Assembly (NCBI GenBank): GCA_016719855.1
Contig: JADJYH010000035.1
Span: 1 to 64,000 of the forward strand
Length of the DNA stretch: 64,000 bases
Reading direction: 5' to 3'
From: Saprospiraceae bacterium
GTDB lineage: Bacteria; Bacteroidota; Bacteroidia; Chitinophagales; Saprospiraceae
The translations under genes and the position numbers were made by a program. Positions 22,125-28,786 of this stretch are shown here, piece after piece; position 1 is the stretch's first letter, and each line of letters begins with the position of its first letter. The notes under the pieces are model-generated. The model was not told the origin of the DNA. It saw only the letters and a program-made list of their open reading frames with translations, and did not search any database.

Positions 22125-23145
22125 TTAATAGCAGCTCCATTAAGAGCGCCGATAGGCTGACAGAAGCACATGCGATATGTTCGTCGGCAGCCCCGTAATA
22201 AATATATAGTTCGTCATCAAACAAGGCCGCACCCGTGGGAAAGCAGACATTGTTAACTTCGCCTTTGAGTTCCCAAGCATGCTCAGGCACAAACAAGGGG
22301 TAAGGAAGCCTGGCTATTTCCCGTTGCGGGTTTTCCAAGTCCAGCAAGGCTGCACATGCTGTGTATACATAACCCTTCGTCGTGTCATATACACCATGAT
22401 AAATCAACAACCAACCATCTTTCGTCTCAATGGGCGGACAGCCACCACCGATATAACTCACTTCATGGTCGTGCTTTGGCGACAGCACGATATTGTCCGT
22501 TAAGTGCATAAAATAATCCTCCCAAAATGCTTTGTTCAGCTCCTGCAATTCATTTACAGCGACGATTTGAATATCAGGTTTTATGCGGTGCAGGAAGTGC
22601 AGCTTGCCATTTATTCTTCTTGGAAAAAAGACTACGTTTTTGTCCCATAGCAGTACTGTTTTATCTACAACCGACCTTTGGCGGCTGGGGTCGTTAAATC
22701 GGGTATATTTCTCGTTGATATGGCCTTTACATTCAGCAAGGTGTATGAATTCGTCGTAGGTGAACTGTGGCACGATAATGCCCTGTTTTTCAAAATGCTG
22801 CAAATCCGATGAAGTTGCCAATGCGCCTAACGCATTGACGTTATCGTAAGCTGTGTAGGTGAGATAATAAGCCCCATCAATCTTGGTAATACGAGGGTCT
22901 TCTACACCATGTGACTCATAATCAAATTGCGGGAAAAGCACGGGCATATCCGATCGTTCTTTCACGGTAAGTGGCCCTTGCAAACTGCAATAGCCAATGC
23001 TGGAAAAATTGCCCTTCCTGACTGCCCTGTAAAACAAATGAACGGTCTCGCCATCCCTTATTGCCGCTGGGTTCAAAACACCTTCATTTTCAAAACCAAG
23101 CGTTGTTTTGTCGAGTATGACTCCATGTTTATTTACTGCTACCAT
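22102..23145 (-). CDS. GH130-family glycoside phosphorylase
   Basis: A 347-residue five-bladed beta-propeller enzyme. Family signs are NPAAIRDGETVHLFYRAV near the N-terminus, HGVEDPRITKIDGAYYLTYT with the catalytic Asp region, GGGCPPIETKDGWLLIYHGV, and the C-terminal YYGAADEHIACASVSL. GH130 enzymes phosphorolyse beta-1,4-mannosidic and related linkages. There is no signal peptide, so it acts in the cytoplasm, as phosphorylases usually do. The gene leads a two-gene operon with the glycosyltransferase. A tandem operator-like repeat lies about 155 bp upstream. Confidence 0.88.
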   Translation of the reverse strand: MVAVNKHGVILDKTTLGFENEGVLNPAAIRDGETVHLFYRAVRKGNFSSIGYCSLQGPLTVKERSDMPVLFPQFDYESHGVEDPRITKIDGAYYLTYTAYDNVNALGALATSSDLQHFEKQGIIVPQFTYDEFIHLAECKGHINEKYTRFNDPSRQRSVVDKTVLLWDKNVVFFPRRINGKLHFLHRIKPDIQIVAVNELQELNKAFWEDYFMHLTDNIVLSPKHDHEVSYIGGGCPPIETKDGWLLIYHGVYDTTKGYVYTACAALLDLENPQREIARLPYPLFVPEHAWELKGEVNNVCFPTGAALFDDELYIYYGAADEHIACASVSLSALLMELLLNANNNEK

Positions 23146-23298
23146 AAGCTTTTATTCGTGTCTGATGCAGGATAACCTACAATGGCGCAACCTGCTTTTT
23201 TTGGAAGAAAAAATGGGTGAACATCAAGCATGACGCCAAGCGATAACTCAGCCATCATGCTCAAAGTGTCACCTTTTTTTGGAATTAAAATTGTTCTT

Positions 23299-23328
23299 AA
23301 ATGCAAACGTTTTAAATGCAAACGTTTT
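23299..23328. promoter_or_regulatory. Tandem LacI-like operator candidate upstream of the GH130 operon
   Basis: Two perfect tandem copies of AAATGCAAACGTTTT (23299-23313 and 23314-23328), each centred on the palindrome AAACGTTT. This resembles LacI/CcpA-type sugar-repressor operators and lies upstream of the minus-strand GH130-GT operon. No LacI-type gene is present in the window, so the regulator would act in trans. Confidence 0.45.
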
Positions 23329-23471
23329 ATACTGCAAATAGCCAAGTTTTTCCCGACCTTTTACGTGACGAGTAGTGCATGGCACAAATAGGGTTGATAA
23401 GGGTTTATCAGGTAGGCGGCATCAAAAAACTAGGCGCAGCTTGGGATACAAACAATATGAAGTAACCCATA

Positions 23472-23654
23472 TTATTTCGACTTGGGGCTTCCAGCTCCCT
23501 TGGTTGCGGGTTTTGGGGCAAATACATTGGGTGCGGGATCTTTACCATAGCCAGTTTTGCTTTCTGCCTTGTAGTCCGATACGATCTTTGTTTTGCCGGT
23601 TGCTTTGCCAGCAGGTGCTTTTTTGGCGTTCTTTCCGCCTTTGTCTTTGCTCAT
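23472..23654 (-). CDS. Small basic Lys/Gly-rich protein
   Basis: A 60-residue protein (MSKDKGGKNAKKAPAGKATG..) ending APKPATKGAGSPKSK. It is strongly basic and disordered-looking, with no membrane segment. ATG 23652-23654 is preferred because upstream in-frame residues are AT-rich leader. I recall similar short 'SKDKGGKN' proteins in Bacteroidota, with no assigned function. It stands alone on the minus strand. Confidence 0.55.
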   Translation of the reverse strand: MSKDKGGKNAKKAPAGKATGKTKIVSDYKAESKTGYGKDPAPNVFAPKPATKGAGSPKSK

Positions 23655-23747
23655 TTGATTGAATTTAATGGGTGGATGAATTTCCACATTGCAAAGATGG
23701 GCTTAATCTTGCATGGAAGTATTGCACAATTCAGTAATAAGGTTTCA

Positions 23748-23973
23748 TTATTCACAGGTTTTCGAAAAAATGGCTACCCCCTCAAAGGAAGCCAACTGGG
23801 CCTTGAGCGACTCCAAATAATGCTCAAAATCAATGCGGTTGATTTCACCCACCATCAAAAAGGAACAGCAGGGTTTCGTCCAAGAGGCGATATTGTGCCG
23901 GGTAGGCTTGTTGAATCAATGCCGTCACGGCAAAAATTTCGCCAGCCAACTTTTCTTGCTTGGGCAATATCAT
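23748..23973 (-). CDS. Small protein downstream of the cupin gene, frameshifted
   Basis: An ATG overlaps the cupin stop codon (ATGA at 23970-23973). It reads MILPKQEKLAGEIFAVTALI, then QQAYPAQYRLLDETLLF, and stops early. In the next frame the sequence continues EINRIDFEHYLESLKAQLAS and ends ..SKTCE at 23748. One base missing in a T-run near 23860 joins them into about 75 residues. I cannot name the family from sequence alone. The coupled start suggests co-translation with the cupin. Confidence 0.45.
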
Positions 23974-24311
23974 TCGTACCCACTTTTTATCACTGTTTGA
24001 ATCATCTTGAAGCGCCCATTTGGTTTTACAAAATTGGCTGCGTGGGCAGGGATGACAATAGAATCGCCAGTAGTTAATTGATTAGAAATACCATTGATGA
24101 CGATTTCAGCTTTCCCATCTATAATTTGGACAAAAGTATCTAATGGCGTAGTCTTTTCTGTCAATCCCTCACCACTGTCAAAAGACATAACACTGACATT
24201 TCCTGTTGTTTTTTTCAGTATTGTTTTGATTACAACAGCATTGGGCACATACTCCACTACTTCCACGGTGATGTACGTTTTCGCTTTTTCAAACTCAATG
24301 TTGTCTACCAT
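23970..24311 (-). CDS. Cupin-domain protein
   Basis: A 113-residue single-domain cupin starting at ATG 24309-24311 (MVDNIEFEKAKTYITVEVVE). Beta-strands with LDTFVQIIDGKAEIVINGI and LTTGDSIVIPAHAANFVKPN correspond to the two cupin motifs, but only one typical His (PAHAANF) is kept and the first motif lacks the GxHxH pattern. Metal binding is therefore doubtful and a sugar- or ligand-binding role is possible. It is followed by a stop/start overlap with a small frameshifted gene. Confidence 0.75.
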   Translation of the reverse strand: MVDNIEFEKAKTYITVEVVEYVPNAVVIKTILKKTTGNVSVMSFDSGEGLTEKTTPLDTFVQIIDGKAEIVINGISNQLTTGDSIVIPAHAANFVKPNGRFKMIQTVIKSGYE

Positions 24312-24474
24312 TGTTCTTATCTTTTGGAAATTTTGAAATGCTAATTTCATAAAAATGCAAGTCTATACAAATTAAGCAACGCTGTTCATTATTACACTCG
24401 TTTCGGCATGCATTATTTAATGCTCATCTGGCAATCTCGTTCTTTTGGCGAACCTTGAATGGCAAATTTGTTAT

Positions 24475-24625
24475 TATACTTCATTCTAATAGGATTTGTG
24501 CAGATGATAAAGCATAAGCCCACTTGCCCCTCCTCGCCGCCTACGGCGGCTCGTCGGGGGAGGGGGCTTTTGGGGGCTTCGCCCCCAAACCCCTATTTGC
24601 ACAAGTGCTATTAGCGCGGAGTATA
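24475..24625. mobile_element. MITE-like element, family 1, copy A
   Basis: Both ends carry an inverted TATACT.. terminus: left CTAATAGGATTTGTGCA (24486-24502) and right TGCACAAGTGCTATTAG (24598-24614) pair with two mismatches. The core is GC-rich with nested palindromes (CCGCCTACGGCGG; TGGGGGCTTCGCCCCCA). No open reading frame. Three other copies lie at 27700, 36224 and 37547. Confidence 0.7.
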
Positions 24626-24762
24626 CCACACTTAATACATTCGCTTGATTTTTTGTGAATGGATTATCTTTCAGCAAAGATGCGTAGACAAAAATATTGG
24701 TTATTTACAAAATATTGGATAATAGTTACATTATTGCTGCACATCGGCGGATTTCTTGAAGT

Positions 24763-25167
24763 TCAACGAAAAGAAGCTTCTATTTCATGAACTTGCCTTT
24801 TCCCAGCCAACATCCTCGATTCTACGACAGCCAACAACGATTTCATATCAAATGGCTTGATCAGATAATCATCGGCGCCCATTTTCAATGCAGCTGCTTT
24901 GTCAATTACCTCTGACATTGAGGTGCTGAAGATAAAGGGTATTTGAGATGTTTTGGCATCGCCCAACAGTAAAACGCAAAACTTCGTGGCCATTCATTTC
25001 GGGCATTAAGGCATCACATATTATTAAATCGGGTACCAATTCCTTGGCTATTTCAAACCCGCAATCCCATTGCTTGCTGAATAAATCCTGTAGCCTTTTA
25101 TTTCCAGGTACTCTGTAAAATTCTCAAGGATTTCAGGGGTATCTTCAATCAGCAATATGGATTTCAT
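24763..25167 (-). pseudogene. Single-domain response regulator, frameshifted
   Basis: ATG 25165-25167 opens MKSILLIEDTPEILENFTEY; after ..ASNGIAG the frame shifts to FEIAKELVPDLIICDALMPE (the phospho-acceptor Asp in ICDALMP), and then shifts again to LLLGDAKTSQIPFIFSTSMS and the conserved Lys in DDYLIKPFD. At least two indels (near 25090 and 24970) break a CheY-like receiver of about 135 residues. It sits at the downstream edge of the signalling cluster. True decay and sequencing error cannot be told apart here. Confidence 0.7.
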
Positions 25168-25422
25168 GGTCGTTTTATTTTTTGAAAGTTACCAAGTCTA
25201 TTTTGCAACTGTACCATTTCGCTGTAAAGGTGGGCTGGTTTTCGATAATAGTCGTTACACTATTTTCCAAATAAGTTATATCATTCAAACAATTGAGCAG
25301 TCATGCAAAGCCAAACACTTCAATGCTCCAAGCAATCTTGACATATTTACTGTCGCTCCATTGACAAACTCAAGCCTCATGTCGGGTTACAGTGAAACTG
25401 CTTAAAAAAAAGATAAAAAAAA

Positions 25423-25500
25423 CATTTTCACCCCTCACGCCGCTCGGCGCTCTTCGAGGGGCTGGGGCGCGCCAAACCCTTTTACGCTAAACCTACATGA
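25423..25500. repeat. Repeat family 2 copy overlapping a response-regulator 3' end
   Basis: On the minus strand it begins TCATGTAGGTTTAGCGTAAA and runs into a GC-rich core (GAGCGCCGAGCGGCG). It matches the start and layout of the repeat at 19436-19523. It supplies the last codons and stop of the response regulator ending at 25482. Confidence 0.6.
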
Positions 25501-25889
25501 GCCAAACTCAATTCCTTTTCCACCCTCTTGTAATTGAGAATGTCCATGATGAGTGTTTGTAAATGCTTTATTGCGGATTCGCTTTTTACAACATAATCAA
25601 TTGCCCGGTGGGCTACGCACTTTATGGCCACGTCAATTTTATCTTGAGAAGATAATATCACCACGGGAATATCTGGATTGTATGCTTTGATTTTATCCAA
25701 AGTTTCCATGCCGTTCATGGCGTTTTTATCAATACCGTCAAGGTGATAATCCAAAACAATTATGTCAGGGTTTCGTGGCAAATTTTCGATGCAAAGTTCA
25801 CCAGTGGAGTATGTCTCGATGGTAAAATCATCATGTTGTAGGTATTCAATTTCCAATAGCTTTAAGAACAGCGCATCGTCATCTACCAA
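25482..25889 (-). CDS. Single-domain response regulator with repeat-derived C-terminus
   Basis: A CheY-like receiver: acidic pocket VDDDALF, phospho-acceptor in IIVLDYHLDG, switch Ser in VVILSSQDK and conserved Lys in DYVVKSES. It is a close paralogue of the regulator at 28352-28786. The in-frame open region has only a TTG start at 25889; an ATG at 25916-25918 would give MENDNQ.. but is one base out of frame with IKVFLVDDD, so the natural start is probably that ATG with a missing or extra base between. The C-terminal AHVGLA and the stop codon come from a family 2 repeat. It directly follows the histidine kinase at 25949 and is likely its partner. Confidence 0.75.
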   Translation of the reverse strand: MVDDDALFLKLLEIEYLQHDDFTIETYSTGELCIENLPRNPDIIVLDYHLDGIDKNAMNGMETLDKIKAYNPDIPVVILSSQDKIDVAIKCVAHRAIDYVVKSESAIKHLQTLIMDILNYKRVEKELSLAHVGLA

Positions 25890-25948
25890 GAAGACTTTTA
25901 TTGATTGTCGTTTTCCATAATTTTGTATGCTTAGTGAAACGGTTATAT

Positions 25949-27142
25949 TTAGGCTGGAATATAAATATCAAACTGTGCGCCTTTGTTCAATTCGCTTGTT
26001 GCCGTGATAGTGCCGTTGTGGTTTTCGGCTATCTTTTTTACGATGGCAAGCCCGATGCCCGTGCCGGCGTATTCGTCTTTGCCGTGAAGTTTTTGGAACA
26101 CTTCAAAAATGCGTTCGCTGAAATGGGGTTCAAAGCCGATGCCATTGTCTTTAACGGTGATATAGCAATAGTTTTTTTCGGGCGAAAGATTTTCGTTATT
26201 TAGTTTGCTTACTTTTACGATTCTGCTCTTTACTATGATATGCGCTGGTATAGCGGGATTTGAAAACTTTAGTGCGTTGCTGATGAGGTTGTACATGAGC
26301 TGGCGAAATTGGAAAACGATGATGTTGGCTGGACAGAGTTCGGTTGCTTCGATGGTTGCTTGTTTTTCCTGAATGGTATCCCTTAGTTCGGTTTTTACTT
26401 CTTCTATGATTTTATTGAGGTCGGTTTTTTCAAGCGTGAGTTCGGTGGTACTGATGCGGGAAAAAGCAAGCAAATCATCAATAAGCTGTTGCATTCTCCC
26501 CGCTGCCAATTGCATGCGCTGGAAATTGTTCTTACCGCTTTCAGAGAGGTTTTCATTTTCATTTTCAAGCAGTATCGTAACGAAGGTTTGTATTTTGCGC
26601 AGTGGTTCTTGCAAATCGTGGCTTGATATATAAGTGAAGGCGAGCAACTCTTTATTGGCTATGATCAACTCTGCTGCCCGTTTTTCTTTCTCTTCGTTCT
26701 GGAAGGCCAGTTCCTTGTTGGCGATGCCCAACTCTGCTGCTCGTTTCTCTTTCTCTTCGTTCTGGAAGGCCAGTTCCTTGTTGGCGATGGTCAACTCCGC
26801 TGCCCGTTTTTCTTTCTCATCGTTTTGGAAGGCCAGTTCTTTGTTGGCGATGGTCAACTCCGCTGCCCGTTTTTCTTTCTCATTGTTTTGGAAGGCCAGT
26901 TCTTTGTTGGCGATGGTCAACTCCGCTGCCCGTTTTTCTTTCTCATCATTTTGGAAGACCAGTTCTTTGTTGGCAATGGACAACTCCTCAGCCCGTTTTC
27001 CTTTCTCTTCTATTTGAAAGGCAAGTTCATTTTTAGCAATCTTCAATGCTGCCAACAATTTTTCGTTCTCCTCTTTTTGAATGGCAATTTCTTTGTAAGC
27101 AACGGTTAACTCGTCCTCGTCCGATTTTTTTATTGCGATCAT
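25949..27142 (-). CDS. Soluble histidine kinase with seven 21-residue coiled-coil repeats
   Basis: A 397-residue kinase without transmembrane segments or a recognised sensor domain. Residues 18-164 are seven tandem 21-residue units (type ELAFQNDEKEKRAAELTIANK, split in three heptads), forming a long coiled coil. HisKA follows with H175 in YISSHDLQEPLRKIQ. The ATPase has N-box NLISNALKFSNP, G1 VKDNGIGFEP and G2 GTGIGLAIVKK, as in phytochrome-type kinases of the HDLQEPLR class. The gene is followed about 30-60 bp later by a response regulator and preceded by another at 27193, so it likely phosphorylates stand-alone receivers. Input may come from a partner protein through the coiled coil. Confidence 0.88.
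   Translation of the reverse strand: MIAIKKSDEDELTVAYKEIAIQKEENEKLLAALKIAKNELAFQIEEKGKRAEELSIANKELVFQNDEKEKRAAELTIANKELAFQNNEKEKRAAELTIANKELAFQNDEKEKRAAELTIANKELAFQNEEKEKRAAELGIANKELAFQNEEKEKRAAELIIANKELLAFTYISSHDLQEPLRKIQTFVTILLENENENLSESGKNNFQRMQLAAGRMQQLIDDLLAFSRISTTELTLEKTDLNKIIEEVKTELRDTIQEKQATIEATELCPANIIVFQFRQLMYNLISNALKFSNPAIPAHIIVKSRIVKVSKLNNENLSPEKNYCYITVKDNGIGFEPHFSERIFEVFQKLHGKDEYAGTGIGLAIVKKIAENHNGTITATSELNKGAQFDIYIPA
26651..27028 (-). repeat. 63-bp tandem repeat array in the histidine kinase
   Basis: Six well-conserved 63-bp units encode residues 39-164; a degenerate seventh unit (residues 18-38) precedes them. DNA identity between units is high, so copy number could change by recombination without shifting the frame. 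Confidence 0.85.
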
Positions 27143-27192
27143 ATTCTGTTTCGTTAATTATTTTATCTAAAAGTTGAGTTCGAGAATGCGCA

Positions 27193-27657
27193 TTAAATTG
27201 CTAAACTGTTTTGTATGGTGAGTACAAAGTTTTCTTTTGCTGGCTGCGAAATATTTCCTTGCATGATAAGTTGAACTGTGTGTCGAATTATATTTTTGAG
27301 CTGTGAGAATTCGGCAGGCTTTCGCATGAAATATTGCGCTCCATTTATGTAAAGACGGTTCACAACCTCTTGTTCGATGGAGGTGGAAAATATGATTACA
27401 GGGAGCAGTTTAAGGTCAGCGTTGCGCTTTATTTCCGACAAACATTCAAAGCCATTTTTACGGGGCATGTTCAGGTCCAAGAAAAGTACATCAGGAAGCT
27501 GGTGGGCATTTCCAGCAAGGTATTCCATCAATTTTTCTCCATCTTCCACAGCGGTAAACTGGGTAGGTATGGTCAACGCATCCAATGCCATCTTAAAGAA
27601 AAATCGGTCATCTTTGTCGTCATCTGCAAGAAGGATATTCAGTTGCTCTAGAACCAT
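27193..27657 (-). CDS. Single-domain response regulator (Rcp1-like)
   Basis: 154 residues. Acidic pocket LADDDKDDRFFF, phospho-acceptor Asp in VLFLDLNMPRKNGFECL, switch Ser/Thr in VIIFSTS and Lys in QYFMRKPAEF. The 'ADDDxDDRFFF' start and the long loop resemble Rcp1-type receivers that work with phytochrome-like kinases. There is no output domain, so it should act as a phosphotransfer intermediate or by protein contact. It lies just upstream of the coiled-coil kinase on the same strand, with about 50 bp between them. Confidence 0.88.
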   Translation of the reverse strand: MVLEQLNILLADDDKDDRFFFKMALDALTIPTQFTAVEDGEKLMEYLAGNAHQLPDVLFLDLNMPRKNGFECLSEIKRNADLKLLPVIIFSTSIEQEVVNRLYINGAQYFMRKPAEFSQLKNIIRHTVQLIMQGNISQPAKENFVLTIQNSLAI

Positions 27658-27699
27658 GCGTTAAGGATTCGTTGAAAATGAAAGGGTTGAAAATGTGTT

Positions 27700-27806
27700 G
27701 CTATACTTGGCGAAAGGTTTTGTCAATAAATGGGGGGCGTGGGGAGGGGTTTTGGGGCTTGCCCCAAACCCCTATTTGCTCAAAACCTATCAGCGTGAAG
27801 TATAGC
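27700..27806. mobile_element. MITE-like element, family 1, copy C
   Basis: 107 bp. The left end GCTATACTTGGCG.. AAAGGTTTTG and the right end (reverse strand) GCTATACTTCACG.. ATAGGTTTTGAGCAAATAG are inverted copies of the same terminus. The core has the stem TTTTGGGGCTTGCCCCAAA. It separates two response-regulator genes. Confidence 0.7.
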
Positions 27807-27833
27807 TGCATTCAAATAATAAATCAGGGGTTT

Positions 27834-28304
27834 TCAGTTTTGATTGATTGATTTTTTTTCAAACATCATGACAAGCTCATCATGAATGACCTGTTTGAGT
27901 TTTGCGAAATCACCCGGCTTGCGAATGAATCCTTGCGCCCCCATTTTGAAGAGCACATCTATCATGCTTTCTTCGTAATTTTTGTCGCTCGTATAGGATG
28001 TTGAATACATGACCACGGGCATGTCATTCAGTTTTATATTTTCTCTAATCTCAGATAAACATTCGAACCCACTTTTGCGGGGCATGCTCAAGTCGAGGAA
28101 AAGCACATCGGGAAGCTGCTCTATATTTTCTGAAAGGTAATCCATTAGGTGCTCACCGTCAATCACGGTCGTAAGATTGCTTGCAATGGGTATTTCCCTC
28201 AGTGCTTTCTCAAAGAAAAAGCGGTCATCAACATCGTCATCGGCAAACAGGATGTTCAGCGGGGTAATTTGTGGATTAGTATTCATCATCATTGATTCAA
28301 ACAT
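27834..28304 (-). CDS. Single-domain response regulator (Rcp1-like)
   Basis: 156 residues. Pocket FADDDVDDRFFFEKAL, phospho-acceptor in VLFLDLSMPRKSGFECL, Lys in GFIRKPGDF. It is a paralogue of the regulator at 27193-27657 (same DRFFF and FLDLxMPRKxGFECLSEI segments) with an insertion (TSDKNYEESMID) after the switch strand. The start may be any of four close ATGs (MFESMMMNTN); the outermost is given. It is the last gene of the run that begins with the giant hybrid kinase. Confidence 0.87.
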   Translation of the reverse strand: MFESMMMNTNPQITPLNILFADDDVDDRFFFEKALREIPIASNLTTVIDGEHLMDYLSENIEQLPDVLFLDLSMPRKSGFECLSEIRENIKLNDMPVVMYSTSYTSDKNYEESMIDVLFKMGAQGFIRKPGDFAKLKQVIHDELVMMFEKKSINQN

Positions 28305-28351
28305 TATGCAATAGCTATTAAAAAAAGTATCAACAAAAAAGTATTAGAGGC

Positions 28352-28786
28352 TCACGCCCGCTCCATGTACCAACTCAACTCCTTTTCCATTTTCCGGTAT
28401 TTGAAAATGGTGGTAATTATTTTTTGCAAGCGCATGAAGGCAGTTTCGCTTTTCACGACATAATCAAAAGCCCTGTGGTGCATGCACTCAATCGCCACAT
28501 CAATTTTGTCTTGAGAGGAGAGCATCACGATAGGAATATCCGGATTATAAGCTTTTATTCTATCCAAGGTCTCTATTCCGTTCATGGCATCTTTATTAAT
28601 GCCGTCAAGATGGTAATCTAAGATTATGACATCTGGACTATGCGATAGATGCTCTATACAAAGCTCGCCAGTTGGGTAAGTTTCAATAGCAAAATCGCCA
28701 TGTAGGAGAAATTCGATTTCCAATGTTTTCAGGAACAACGCATCGTCATCCACCAGAAAAAGCTTTATCTTATTTTTACTATTCAT
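28352..28786 (-). CDS. Single-domain response regulator coupled to the giant hybrid kinase
   Basis: 144 residues. Pocket LVDDDALF, phospho-acceptor in VIILDYHLDG, switch Ser in IVMLSSQDK, Lys in DYVVKSETAF. Its ATG lies inside the last codons of the 1822-residue kinase (GATGAATAG overlap at 28779-28786), so translation is coupled and a functional partnership is likely. It is a paralogue of the regulator at 25482-25889, differing mainly at the C-terminus (KELSWYMERA here, KELSLAHVGLA there). Confidence 0.88.
   Translation of the reverse strand: MNSKNKIKLFLVDDDALFLKTLEIEFLLHGDFAIETYPTGELCIEHLSHSPDVIILDYHLDGINKDAMNGIETLDRIKAYNPDIPIVMLSSQDKIDVAIECMHHRAFDYVVKSETAFMRLQKIITTIFKYRKMEKELSWYMERA

Noticed and set aside
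24475..24625. Intrinsic terminator instead of a mobile element
   Set aside because: The stem-loops could terminate, but the shared termini in four dispersed copies in both orientations favour a repeat element.
26634..27017. Plus-strand repetitive Phe/Ser-rich frame opposite the kinase repeats
   Set aside because: Exact mirror of the 63-bp repeat array; no signal or domain of its own.
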